Source of the DNA: Croceibacterium_B sp963783195
GTDB lineage: Bacteria; Pseudomonadota; Alphaproteobacteria; Sphingomonadales; Sphingomonadaceae
Reading direction: 5' to 3'
Length of the DNA: 64,000 nt
NCBI GenBank assembly: GCA_963783195.1
Contig: CAWAMV010000004.1
Coordinates: 1,922,001 to 1,986,000 of the forward strand
Notes under the pieces: model-generated
Databases searched by the model: none
The model's input: the letters and a program-made list of their open reading frames with translations, nothing else
Told to the model about the DNA's origin: nothing
Program-made: the position numbers and the translations under genes
Shown here: positions 22,909-32,800 of the stretch, piece by piece
How the letters are laid out: each line of letters starts with the position of its first letter
Position numbering within the stretch: the first letter of the stretch is position 1

Positions 22909-25002
22909 CTACCAGATGGTGACGCGCTGCTCCGGCGGCAGGTAGAGCTTGTCGCCCGGCTTCACGCCGAACGCCTCGTACCAGGCGTCGAGGTTGCGAA
23001 CCGTCAGGGCGCGGAACATGCCCGGGGCGTGACCATCGGTGGCGACGCGCTTGCGCAGCAGTTCGTCGCGCATCTTGGTCGCCCAGGTCTGGGCATAGGC
23101 GATGAAGAAACGCTGGTCGCCGGTCAGGCCGTCGATCACCGGTGCTTCCTTGCCCTCCAGCGAGGCCCGGTACGCGTCGTAGGCTGCGGCAAGACCAGCG
23201 ATGTCGGCGACGTTCTCGGCCAGCGTCTGTTCGCCGCGCACGTGAACACCGGGAAACGCCTCGTAGGTATCGAATTGCGCGGCCAGCGCCTTGCCCGCCT
23301 TGTCGAACTCGGCCCGGTCCTTCTGCGTCCACCAGTTGCGCATGTGCGCGGCGCTGTCGAAGTCGGCGCCGGCCGAATCGAAGCTGTGCGACAGCTCGTG
23401 ACCGATGGTGGCGCCGATGCCGGCATAATTCGCCGCCGGATCGGCCGCGGGATCGAAGAACGGCGGCTGCATGATCGCGGCCGGGAAGTTGAGCGCGTTC
23501 TGCACCGGCAGGTTCACCGCGTTGACGAGCTGGGCGTTCATCCACCACTCGCGCTTGTCCTGCGGCTTGCCGGCCTTGGCGAGCTGCTGGCGGTAGTAGT
23601 GCTTCTCCAGCGCCTGCTTGTTGGCATAGGCGGTGGCCGGATCGAGCGAGACGCCGTCGTACGAGCGCCAGGTGTCGGGATAGCCGACGCCGACCTCCAT
23701 CGTTTCGACCTTCTTCCTGGCTTCGGCGCGGGTTGTCGGATCGAGCCAGTCGATGCGGTCGAGCCGCTCCACGAAGGCGGTCTTCACCTGCTCGACCATG
23801 TGCCGGACCTGCGCCTTGGATTCGGGCGCGAAGTACCTGGCGACGTAAAGCTGGCCCATCGCGTCGCCCAGGTTCGCGTCGATCGCGGCGAGCGCGCGCT
23901 TGTCCCGCGCGCGCTGTTCGGTCTTGCCGTCGAGCTGCTTGCCGAAGAAGCCGAAGTGGAGCGCGTCGAACTTGTGCGGCAGGACCTCGGTGTTCTGGTT
24001 GATCTGGTGGAAGGCCAGCCAGTCCTTCCACGCATCGAGCGGCTCGGACGCGACGAGCGCGGCGATCCGCGGGATGGCGTCGGAGTTGTAGGCGTCGAAG
24101 CGGCTGATGCCGGCCATTCCGGCGCCCTGCAGAAAGGCATTCCAGTCGAGCCCGGGTGCTTTCTGCCTGAGCTCTGCCGGGGTCCACATTTCGGCCGCGG
24201 TCGTCCAGTCGTCGCTCTCGGCCAGGGTCTCGTGCGCGCGGGCGAGCTTCATCTCCAGGTCGAAGACCTTCTGCGCCCTTGCCTGCGGGTCGCTCAGCCC
24301 GGCGGCGGCGAAGATGTCGGCGATGTAGGCGCGGTATCCCTCGCGCAGCTCGGCCATGTGCGGGTCGGACGAGAGGTAATATTCCCGGTCCGGCAGGCCC
24401 AGCCCGCCCTGCAGCAGGTACGGTGCAACCGCGCCGCCCTTGAGAGGCTGGCTGACGAAGACCCCGAACAGGTTTTCCGACCTCAGGTCGTAGGCGTTGA
24501 GCGGATCGACGTCCGCCCGCAGCTGGCTTCCCATGACGCGGGCGAGCTGGGCCTTGTCGGAAACGGCGGCGAAGCGTTCGAGATCGCCGCGGATCGGCGC
24601 GAGACCGGCCTGCTCGATCGCGTCGGTATTGGTGAACGACCGGTAGTAGGCCTTGATCAGTGCCTCGTTGCTGCCGGGCGCAGGCTCGGAGGCGAGAATG
24701 TCGCGGATCAGCGCGTCGATGTTCTTCTCGGTCTGCTGCTGGGCCAGCCAGAAAGCGGTAATATCGCCCCGGTCGGCCGGGATGTCCTGCGGCCAGTTAC
24801 CGTTGGCATAGGCGTAGAAGTCGTCGCCCGGGCTGGCCAAGGTATCCATCCAGTCACGCGCGATGCCCAGCCCGGTGCCCGGGTGGAGAGCGGCCGGCCG
24901 GGCCTGGTCGGCGGCCTGGCTACAGGCCACGGGACCCAGGGTTGCGACGGCCGCCGAAACGAGAAGGGCGGCGAGAAGACGATGGTTCTTTTGAATTTTC
25001 AT
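22909..25002 (-). CDS. M13-family metallopeptidase (neprilysin/PepO type), exported
   Basis: The 697-residue zinc endopeptidase begins with a signal peptide (MKIQKNHRLLAALLVSAAVA); the cysteine in VACSQ could be lipidated but the lipobox is weak. The catalytic motif HELSHSFD near residue 530 and the third ligand with ENVADIAGL near 590 are present. The substrate-binding NAFY motif of neprilysin reads NAVNLP here, keeping only N and A. M13 enzymes cleave small peptides in the periplasm. The gene lies downstream of eno on the same strand but a strong hairpin separates them. Confidence 0.95.
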   Translation of the reverse strand: MKIQKNHRLLAALLVSAAVATLGPVACSQAADQARPAALHPGTGLGIARDWMDTLASPGDDFYAYANGNWPQDIPADRGDITAFWLAQQQTEKNIDALIRDILASEPAPGSNEALIKAYYRSFTNTDAIEQAGLAPIRGDLERFAAVSDKAQLARVMGSQLRADVDPLNAYDLRSENLFGVFVSQPLKGGAVAPYLLQGGLGLPDREYYLSSDPHMAELREGYRAYIADIFAAAGLSDPQARAQKVFDLEMKLARAHETLAESDDWTTAAEMWTPAELRQKAPGLDWNAFLQGAGMAGISRFDAYNSDAIPRIAALVASEPLDAWKDWLAFHQINQNTEVLPHKFDALHFGFFGKQLDGKTEQRARDKRALAAIDANLGDAMGQLYVARYFAPESKAQVRHMVEQVKTAFVERLDRIDWLDPTTRAEARKKVETMEVGVGYPDTWRSYDGVSLDPATAYANKQALEKHYYRQQLAKAGKPQDKREWWMNAQLVNAVNLPVQNALNFPAAIMQPPFFDPAADPAANYAGIGATIGHELSHSFDSAGADFDSAAHMRNWWTQKDRAEFDKAGKALAAQFDTYEAFPGVHVRGEQTLAENVADIAGLAAAYDAYRASLEGKEAPVIDGLTGDQRFFIAYAQTWATKMRDELLRKRVATDGHAPGMFRALTVRNLDAWYEAFGVKPGDKLYLPPEQRVTIW

Positions 25003-25033
25003 GCGCGGCGAATTAGCCGCAGCGCGCCAGATG

Positions 25034-25068
25034 CGGAACGCCGCTGGTCCGATGCCGGCGGCGTTCCG
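25034..25068 (-). terminator. putative terminator after eno
   Basis: GGAACGCCGC (25035-25044) and GCGGCGTTCC (25058-25067) form a ten-base stem, extendable by a C-G pair, with a loop of 13 bases. It lies about 20 bases beyond the eno stop. No clear T-run follows, so termination is probable rather than certain. Confidence 0.5.
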
Positions 25069-25086
25069 TCGAAACTTGCGCCTGAT

Positions 25087-26364
<1,278 letters not shown>

Positions 26365-26442
26365 GCGCAGGTGCTCCGGAGTGGTGTTGTATAGGGGTAA
26401 GGCACTACCCATCTTGGCAAGGCCGGGCGCGGCCTATACCGA

Positions 26443-26467
26443 GGAACCAAGCGGTGCAAGTCGCGTT
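26443..26467 (+). promoter_or_regulatory. EcfG-type general stress promoter (GGAAC-N16-CGTT)
   Basis: GGAAC at 26443-26447 and CGTT at 26464-26467 are separated by exactly 16 bases, matching the known consensus of alphaproteobacterial EcfG sigma factors. It lies 82 bases before the first gene of a cluster of small membrane proteins whose families belong to stress regulons elsewhere. No other full match was noticed in intergenic DNA of the window. Confidence 0.65.
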
Positions 26468-26549
26468 CGGGTTCCAAGGGCCGGGCGGGGATTTCTTCCC
26501 GGCAAGACAGGACTTACCGCCCCACAGGGCAACACGAAAGGGCACAACA

Positions 26550-27104
26550 ATGGCCGGAGCCACAAGCACCACTCCCAAGACGAGCAAGCCGCGCACCAAA
26601 AAGCCTGCCGCCTCGACGGCGACCGGCGTTGCGCAGACCCCCGCCACGACGACGAGCAACACCGATGTCGCCAAGAGCCGGTTCAACGCCGCGCTGGAAG
26701 AAGCCAAGGCCGGCGCCGCCGCGCTGACGGCCGAAGCCAAGGAACGCGGCGCGGGATATCGCGACCAGGCCAAGACCAGGGGCGACGATTACGCCGCGCA
26801 AGCCAAGCTGAAAGCCGGCGAACTCGCCCGAGACGGCAAGAGCAAGGCTAGCGACGCGCTTTCGAGCGTCGGCAAGGCCGTGGCCGACAACGCCGGGACG
26901 CTCGACGAGAAGCTGGGCGTCAAGTACGGCGACTATGCCCGCTCGGCCTCGCGGTCGCTGCAGGAAACCGCCGCCAAGCTCGATTCCAAGAGCGTCGAGG
27001 AACTCGGTGATGATGCCCGCGAGATGGTTCGCAAGAACCCCGGCACCGCCGTCGGCATCGCTGCCGTGGCCGGCTTTTTCCTCGCTCGCCTTTTCCGCAA
27101 GTAA
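26550..27104 (+). CDS. DUF883/ElaB-YqjD-like membrane-anchored stress protein
   Basis: The 184-residue product is hydrophilic, lysine/alanine-rich and probably mostly helical, with one C-terminal membrane anchor (NPGTAVGIAAVAGFFLARLF) preceded by a short amphipathic helix (DAREMVRK). This build is that of ElaB/YqjD/YgaM (DUF883), which attach to ribosomes at the membrane in stationary phase. The N-terminal 45 residues are Thr/Ala/Lys-rich and low complexity. The ATG at 26550 was chosen; the in-frame start at 26454 would overlap the predicted promoter. First gene of a four-gene cluster. Confidence 0.75.
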   Translation: MAGATSTTPKTSKPRTKKPAASTATGVAQTPATTTSNTDVAKSRFNAALEEAKAGAAALTAEAKERGAGYRDQAKTRGDDYAAQAKLKAGELARDGKSKASDALSSVGKAVADNAGTLDEKLGVKYGDYARSASRSLQETAAKLDSKSVEELGDDAREMVRKNPGTAVGIAAVAGFFLARLFRK

Positions 27105-27107
27105 AAG

Positions 27108-27563
27108 GTGGCGGCAGGACAGCCCGAGGCGGACATCGCTCCGCTTCCCGAAGCAGGTGTGGTCCACCTGTCCGGGACGCAATCGAACGGTGACCCGGGT
27201 CCGGACGCAAGCGCCGAGGCCCGTTCGCTCATGGCCGATCTCGAGGCGCTGATCGAGGACGGCAAGGTCTATCTGGAGGCAGAAGCCAACTATCAGAAGA
27301 CCCGCGCCGCCTATGTCGGTGACCGGATCCGGGCGGCAGCCTTGTTCGCCGCGATCGGCGGCGCCTTCGGCTTCATCGCGCTGATCGGGTTTACCGTGGG
27401 GGCCATCCTCACGCTCGACCAGTGGATGGCGACTTCGCTCGCTAGCGCTATCGTCGTGGTGGGTGAAGCGCTGCTGGCGCTCTACTTCCTCCACCGCGCC
27501 TCGCGCCGCTGGACGAAGATCATGGACGCGCTGGGCATGGACGAAAAGCGGGTGGACAAGTGA
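27108..27563 (+). CDS. YqjE-like phage-holin-family (DUF1469) membrane protein
   Basis: The 151-residue product starts at GTG 27108, three bases after the previous stop. It has an N-terminal soluble part with a helix (LMADLEALIEDGKVYLEAEANYQ) and two close membrane segments (ALFAAIGGAFGFIALIGFTV, LASAIVVVGEALLALYFLH). That matches the Holin_X/YqjE family. Despite the name there is no phage context; in E. coli yqjE lies with yqjD and yqjK, as here. It overlaps the next gene by four bases (GTGA). Confidence 0.78.
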   Translation: MAAGQPEADIAPLPEAGVVHLSGTQSNGDPGPDASAEARSLMADLEALIEDGKVYLEAEANYQKTRAAYVGDRIRAAALFAAIGGAFGFIALIGFTVGAILTLDQWMATSLASAIVVVGEALLALYFLHRASRRWTKIMDALGMDEKRVDK

Positions 27564-27937
27564 GCGTTGCCGATCAGAAGCTGGCCGACGACCGGGCCCT
27601 GCGCGATGCGGCGCTACGCGTGTTCCGCGATGACCTGCGCTTCGTTCGCGAAGACCTGAGCGACCGCGGGGTCGGGGGCCGGATCGCCGATCGCCTGGGC
27701 GATGCCTCGCTCGACCTGCTCGACGAGGCGGCAGACTACGCCGAAGACAACAAGGGCGCCGTCGCTGCCGGCATCGCGGCGGTGATCCTGTGGTTCGCCC
27801 GCACTCCCCTGCTCCACGGTCTCGCCGATCTGCTCGGCCTCGAAGACGAAGACGAGGACGAGTACGGGGACGAGCGTTGGGACGAGTACGCGGATCAAGA
27901 ACAGGCAGGCGACCGCGCCCGTTTCACGAACGACTGA
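27560..27937 (+). CDS. hypothetical small membrane protein of the yqjD/E-like cluster
   Basis: The 125-residue product starts with GTG overlapping the previous stop. It has a charged N-terminal helix (RDAALRVFRDDLRFVREDL), one membrane helix (GAVAAGIAAVILWFARTPLL), and a very acidic tail rich in Asp/Glu. It may occupy the YqjK position of the E. coli cluster, but sequence similarity is not evident. Tight packing argues that it works with the two preceding proteins. Confidence 0.68.
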   Translation: MSVADQKLADDRALRDAALRVFRDDLRFVREDLSDRGVGGRIADRLGDASLDLLDEAADYAEDNKGAVAAGIAAVILWFARTPLLHGLADLLGLEDEDEDEYGDERWDEYADQEQAGDRARFTND

Positions 27938-27956
27938 CATTCAACGGAGACTCTCC

Positions 27957-28442
27957 ATGGCCGACGACAATACCAAAACCCTGCACGAGAAGGTCGAAGC
28001 TGCCGAGCAGCGCAATGCCGAGCGGCATGAGCAGAGCTTTCTCGATCGCGCGGGTGAAACCGCGCTGGAAGCAAAGGACAAGTTCACCGCCTTCGCCAAG
28101 GAGCATCCGGTTGCTACCGTCGCCGGCGGGATTGCCCTCGGCGTCCTGGTCGCGGGCATGTTCAAGGGCCCGCGCCGCGCGGCGGCAAAGGGCGGCACCA
28201 AGGTCGCCGGCCTGGCCGCGCTCGGCGCCGATCTCGCCGTGGCTTACGCCAGCAAGGCCTACGAAGCGGCCAAGGAAGCGGGCGACGACAGCCTCGACTG
28301 GCTGGAGGATGTCGGTTCGATTGCCGGAAAGCGCGCCAGGTCGCTTGGCTCCGATGCCGCCGATTACGCCGCCAATGCGCGCGATTCGGTGGTCAAGAGC
28401 GGCAAGTCGGCCGCCAAGGCCGTTCGCGGTCGCGTGAACTGA
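27957..28442 (+). CDS. hypothetical membrane protein, DUF883-like layout
   Basis: The 161-residue product has a helical, charged N-terminus (KTLHEKVEAAEQRNAERHEQ), a membrane segment (HPVATVAGGIALGVLVAGMF), a second hydrophobic stretch (GLAALGADLAVAYASKAYEA) and a basic C-terminus (SGKSAAKAVRGRVN). It starts 19 bases after the previous gene behind GGAGACTCTCC. Like its neighbours it probably binds the cytoplasmic membrane during stress; this is inferred from layout and from the upstream promoter. Confidence 0.7.
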   Translation: MADDNTKTLHEKVEAAEQRNAERHEQSFLDRAGETALEAKDKFTAFAKEHPVATVAGGIALGVLVAGMFKGPRRAAAKGGTKVAGLAALGADLAVAYASKAYEAAKEAGDDSLDWLEDVGSIAGKRARSLGSDAADYAANARDSVVKSGKSAAKAVRGRVN

Positions 28443-28518
28443 AGCGCAGACTTGCAGCAACAAGACAATCCCCTAAGGAGCGCGTGACTTTCGTCGCCGC
28501 TCCGAAGGGGAAATTCCG

Positions 28519-28737
28519 ATGGCAAAGCAGCTACTCCACCTCGTCATGGGCGGTCGCGTGGCCGACCCGCAGGGCACCGAGTTCCAGGACCTCAAGGACA
28601 TTCACGTGGTGGGATTCTACCCCAACCGCGCCGAAGCCGAGGAAGCCTGGCGCGCATGGGCCCAGCGCACCGTGGACGACGCGGAAATGAAGTACGTCAT
28701 CGTGCACCTGCACAAGCTGCTCGAGCCGGAGCTTTAG
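28519..28737 (+). CDS. DUF4170 domain protein
   Basis: The 72-residue cytoplasmic product (MAKQLLHLVMGGRVADPQG, with the conserved VVGFYPNRAEAEEAWRAWAQ and a C-terminal YVIVHLHKLLEP) matches the small DUF4170 family, found mainly in alphaproteobacteria. Function is unknown. It has its own ribosome site (GGGGAAATTCCG) and is 76 bases from the preceding cluster, so cotranscription is uncertain. The 180 bases to the convergent greA gene hold no further gene that can be supported. Confidence 0.85.
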   Translation: MAKQLLHLVMGGRVADPQGTEFQDLKDIHVVGFYPNRAEAEEAWRAWAQRTVDDAEMKYVIVHLHKLLEPEL

Positions 28738-28917
28738 CGCTGGCAGTAGCGGGAAACGGGCGTCTGCCGCAGACCGGCCGCGCCCTTCGCGATCATTCGC
28801 CGGAACCGCGGCCGAAGCTCTCCGTCCCGAGTTGCCGGGTCGCAGCAAACTTCATTGCCCGCCCTTTTGCAAGCCGCGAAACGACCGGAGACCCCGCGCC
28901 CAGCGCCTGGCGCCGGA

Positions 28918-29385
28918 TCAAATGAACTCGATCTTGTTCACCAGGTAGAACCGGTCGCCGCTCGGCACGGTGACTTCGACCTCGTCACCCACCGACTTGC
29001 CGATGAGGGCGCGGCCGAGGGGGGAATCGTAGGAGATGCGGCCGACCTTGGCGTCGGATTCGGTCTGGCCCACGATCTGGTAGCGGTTGGGCTTGTCCTT
29101 GTCGTCGAGCACGGTGACGGTCGCGCCGAACACGATGCGATCGCCCGACAGCGAAGCCGGGTCGATGATCTGCGCGCGGCTGACCCTGTCCTCGATCTCC
29201 GCAATCTGCGCTTCGACCTGGCCCTGCCGCTCCTTGGCGGCATGGTACTCGGCGTTCTCGGAAAGGTCGCCGTGGGCGCGCGCTTCCTCGATGGCGTCGA
29301 CGATCTTCGGCCGTTCGGCGCGGAGCGCCTTGAGATCTGCGGTCAGCTTCTCGTAGCCTTCCGCCAGCATGGGCACTCGTTCCAT
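28918..29385 (-). CDS. greA: transcription elongation factor GreA
   Basis: The 155-residue product rescues backtracked RNA polymerase by stimulating transcript cleavage. The N-terminal coiled coil carries the acidic tip motif (ARAHGDLSENAEYHAAKERQ), and the C-terminal FKBP-like domain has SYDSPLGRALIGKSVGDEV. It begins MERVPMLAEGYEKL, about the usual start. It lies 91 bases downstream of carB on the same strand; carA-carB-greA is a common alphaproteobacterial order. Confidence 0.97.
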   Translation of the reverse strand: MERVPMLAEGYEKLTADLKALRAERPKIVDAIEEARAHGDLSENAEYHAAKERQGQVEAQIAEIEDRVSRAQIIDPASLSGDRIVFGATVTVLDDKDKPNRYQIVGQTESDAKVGRISYDSPLGRALIGKSVGDEVEVTVPSGDRFYLVNKIEFI

Positions 29386-29476
29386 ATCGTCCCTGTCTTT
29401 CCTGTCCGTTCCACCAAAACCGCCCGTCCCGCTCGGGTCAGAGCAGCATTACGGGCGGACTGTCGGGAGAAGAATT

Positions 29477-32400
29477 TCAGCTATAATAGTCTTGCAGCGA
29501 GCGCACTTCAAGGTCGCTCGCTTTAACACAGGCTATGGCCTGCGCGACGGCGGCCGAGGCGGCTGCGGTCGTGTAGTACGGGATCCTGGCGGAAAGCGCG
29601 CTCGAGCGGATCGACTTTGAATCGACGTGGCTCTGCCAACCCTCGGTGGTGTTGAAGATCAACGCCACTTCCCTGTCGACGATCTTGTCGACGATGTGCG
29701 GCCGCCCTTCCGCCACCTTGTTCACGCGTTCGACCGGCAGGCCGTTCTCGACCAGGAAATCGCGCGTACCCGCGGTGGCGATGACTTCGAAGCCGCGGTC
29801 GATCAGCTGCTTGACCGGGCCCAGGATATGCGGCTTGTCGCTGTCCTTGACGGACACGAACAGCACACCCTTTTCGGGCAGCACCGTACCCTCGCCGAGC
29901 TGGCTCTTGATGTAGGCGGTCGGGAAATCCTTATCGATTCCCATGACCTCGCCGGTCGACTTCATCTCTGGCGACAGCACCGGGTCGGAGCCGGGGAAGC
30001 GGGCGAACGGGAAGACGGCTTCCTTGACCGCCATGTAGTCAATGTCGAGGTTGACCGGCGGCAGGTCGGCCAGCATTTCGCCGGCCATTACGCGCGCGGC
30101 GATCTTGGCGATCTGGCTGCCCGTGGCTTTGGCGACGAAGGGCACCGTGCGGCTCGCGCGCGGATTGACCTCGATCAGGTAGACCTCGCCATCCTTCACC
30201 GCGAACTGCACGTTCATCAGGCCGCGAACGCCCAGCGCCATGGCCAGCATGGTCGCCTGGCGGCGCATCTCTTCAACGATCTCGTCGGGCAGGCTGTAGG
30301 GCGGCAGGCTGCAGGCGCTGTCGCCCGAATGGACGCCGGCTTCCTCGATGTGCTGCATGACGCCTGCGATCACCACCTGTTCGCCGTCGCACAGCGCGTC
30401 GACGTCGCACTCGATGGCGTCGCGCAGGTACTGGTCGACCAGTACCGGGCTGTCGCCCGACACGCTGACGGCGGTGGCGATGTAGGAATCGAGCTGGGCT
30501 TCGGAATCGACGATTTCCATCGCCCGCCCGCCGAGCACGTAGCTGGGGCGCAGCAACACCGGATAACCGATCCGCGCGGCCCAGGCGACCGCCTCGTCGC
30601 GGCTGCGGGCGATGCCGTTCTGCGGCTGCTTGAGGCCCAGCTGGTTGACCAGCTTGGCGAAGCGCTCGCGGTCCTCGGCCAGGTCGATCGCGTCGGGACT
30701 CGTGCCCAGGATCGGGATGCCCGCCGCCTCCAGCGCGCCGGCGAGCTTGAGCGGAGTCTGCCCGCCGAACTGGACGATGACGCCCATCAGCTCGCCGCGC
30801 GAGTGCTCGACGCGCAGGATCTCCAGCACGTCCTCGGCGGTCAGCGGCTCGAAATAGAGCCGATCGGATGTGTCGTAGTCCGTGCTGACGGTTTCCGGGT
30901 TGCAGTTGACCATGATGGTCTCGAACCCGGCCTCGTGCAGCGCATAGCAGGCGTGGACGCAGCAGTAGTCGAATTCGATCCCCTGCCCGATCCGGTTGGG
31001 CCCGCCGCCGAGGATGACGATCTTCTTGCGGTCGCTCGGCCAGGCCTCGCTCTCGGGCTCGCCAAAGGTCGGTGCTTCGTAGGTCGAGTACATGTAGGGC
31101 GTCGGCGCCTCGAACTCCGCGGCGCAGCTGTCGATCCGCTTGTAGACCGGCAACACGCCGAGCTTCTGGCGCAGCTGGCGCACCTCGTCCTCGCTGGTGG
31201 CGCCGGCCATGGCGCGCAGCGCATCGTGCAGCAGGCCGCTGCGCCGCGCCTGGGTTTCGCCCAAGCCGCCCGCGACGCCGACCGAGCGCACCGCCAGCGT
31301 GGCGAGGCGCTTGTCGGAAAAGCCCATCGCCTTCAGCCGGCGAAGGCCCGCGGCATCGTTGGGCAAACCGTGCTGCCCGATCATCGACTCCTCGTAGATG
31401 ATCTCTTCGATGTTGCGCAGGAACCACGGGTCGAAGTGGGTGATCGCCTGGATTTCCTCGCAGGTGAATCCCTCGCGGAAAGCCTGGGCGATGATCAGGA
31501 TGCGGTCGGGCGTCTGCCTGGAGAGCGCCGCGGTAATCTCGTCGCGGGTGCAGCCTTCCAGCTCGACCACGCGGTTGAACCCGTCGAGCCCGGTTTCGAG
31601 GCCGCGCAGGGCCTTCTGCAGCGATTCCTTGAAGTTGCGGCCGATCGCCATGACCTCGCCGACCGATTTCATCGCGGTCGACAGGACCGGCTCGGCGCCC
31701 TTGAACTTCTCGAACGCGAAGCGCGGGATCTTGGTGACGACGTAATCGAGCGTCGGCTCGAAGCTGGCCGGCGTGGCTCCGGTGATCTCGTTGGTGATCT
31801 CGTCGAGCGTATAGCCGACCGCCAGCTTGGCCGCGACGCGGGCGATGGGGAAGCCGGTGGCCTTCGATGCCAGCGCCGAGGAGCGCGAGACGCGCGGGTT
31901 CATCTCGATGACGATGAGCCGCCCGTCCTTGGGATTGACTGCGAACTGTACGTTCGAACCCCCTGTTTCCACGCCGATTTCACGCAGCACGGCGATGCTG
32001 GCCGAGCGCATGATCTGGTATTCCTTGTCGGTCAGCGTCAGCGCCGGGGCGACGGTGATGGAATCGCCGGTGTGGACGCCCATCGGGTCCACGTTCTCGA
32101 TCGCGCAGATGATGATGCAGTTGTCGTGCCTGTCGCGCACGACTTCCATCTCGAATTCCTTCCAGCCGAGGAGCGATTCCTCGATCAGGACCTCTGTCGT
32201 CGGGCTGGCGTCGAGGCCGGAGCGGACGATGGCTTCGAACTCGTGCCGGTTGTAGGCGACGCCGCCGCCCGTTCCGCCGAGCGTGAAGCTGGGGCGGATG
32301 ATCGCCGGAAGGCCCGTGCGCTCCAGCACGGCATAGGCCTCGTCCACCGAGTGGGCGATACCGCTGCGGGCGCTTTCGAGGCCGATCTTGTCCATCGCGG

Positions 32401-32800
32401 TGCGGAAGCGCATCCGGTCCTCGGCCTTGTCGATCGCGTCGGCCTTCGCGCCGATCATCTCCACGCCGTACTTTTCCAGCACGCCCATCTCGTCGAGCTT
32501 GAGCGCGCAGTTGAGCGCGGTCTGCCCGCCCATCGTCGGCAGCAGCGCGTCGGGCCGCTCCTTCTCGATGATCTTGGCGACGATCTCGGGCGTGATCGGC
32601 TCGACATAGGTCGCATCCGCCATGTCCGGGTCGGTCATGATCGTGGCCGGGTTGGAGTTGACCAGGATCACCCGGTACCCCTCCTCGCGCAGCGCCTTGA
32701 TCGCCTGCGTGCCAGAATAGTCGAACTCGCAGGCCTGCCCGATGATGATCGGACCGGCGCCAATGACGAGGATCGAGGAGATGTCAGTGCGTTTGGGCAT
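29477..32800 (-). CDS. carB: carbamoyl-phosphate synthase large chain
   Basis: The 1107-residue product has two homologous ATP-grasp synthetase halves, an oligomerisation region between them and a C-terminal allosteric domain (HILGPVKQLIDRGFEVIATAGTRDFL). The first half includes SILVIGAGPIIIGQACEFDYSG and PSFTLGGTGGG; the second IVILGGGPNRIGQGIEFDYCC and PSYVLGGRAMEIVD. It makes carbamoyl phosphate for arginine and pyrimidines from bicarbonate, ATP and ammonia delivered by CarA. Its ATG shares one base with the carA stop (TAATG). Confidence 0.98.
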   Translation of the reverse strand: MPKRTDISSILVIGAGPIIIGQACEFDYSGTQAIKALREEGYRVILVNSNPATIMTDPDMADATYVEPITPEIVAKIIEKERPDALLPTMGGQTALNCALKLDEMGVLEKYGVEMIGAKADAIDKAEDRMRFRTAMDKIGLESARSGIAHSVDEAYAVLERTGLPAIIRPSFTLGGTGGGVAYNRHEFEAIVRSGLDASPTTEVLIEESLLGWKEFEMEVVRDRHDNCIIICAIENVDPMGVHTGDSITVAPALTLTDKEYQIMRSASIAVLREIGVETGGSNVQFAVNPKDGRLIVIEMNPRVSRSSALASKATGFPIARVAAKLAVGYTLDEITNEITGATPASFEPTLDYVVTKIPRFAFEKFKGAEPVLSTAMKSVGEVMAIGRNFKESLQKALRGLETGLDGFNRVVELEGCTRDEITAALSRQTPDRILIIAQAFREGFTCEEIQAITHFDPWFLRNIEEIIYEESMIGQHGLPNDAAGLRRLKAMGFSDKRLATLAVRSVGVAGGLGETQARRSGLLHDALRAMAGATSEDEVRQLRQKLGVLPVYKRIDSCAAEFEAPTPYMYSTYEAPTFGEPESEAWPSDRKKIVILGGGPNRIGQGIEFDYCCVHACYALHEAGFETIMVNCNPETVSTDYDTSDRLYFEPLTAEDVLEILRVEHSRGELMGVIVQFGGQTPLKLAGALEAAGIPILGTSPDAIDLAEDRERFAKLVNQLGLKQPQNGIARSRDEAVAWAARIGYPVLLRPSYVLGGRAMEIVDSEAQLDSYIATAVSVSGDSPVLVDQYLRDAIECDVDALCDGEQVVIAGVMQHIEEAGVHSGDSACSLPPYSLPDEIVEEMRRQATMLAMALGVRGLMNVQFAVKDGEVYLIEVNPRASRTVPFVAKATGSQIAKIAARVMAGEMLADLPPVNLDIDYMAVKEAVFPFARFPGSDPVLSPEMKSTGEVMGIDKDFPTAYIKSQLGEGTVLPEKGVLFVSVKDSDKPHILGPVKQLIDRGFEVIATAGTRDFLVENGLPVERVNKVAEGRPHIVDKIVDREVALIFNTTEGWQSHVDSKSIRSSALSARIPYYTTAAASAAVAQAIACVKASDLEVRSLQDYYS

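Noticed and set aside
27108..27563. Prophage remnant, from the holin-family name of the product
   Set aside because: No other phage genes; the family includes chromosomal yqjE, and the neighbours match the yqjD-yqjE arrangement.
28738..28917. Possible small gene between the DUF4170 gene and greA
   Set aside because: Short frames there have no ribosome site, no domain and poor codon use; it looks like a convergent intergenic region.
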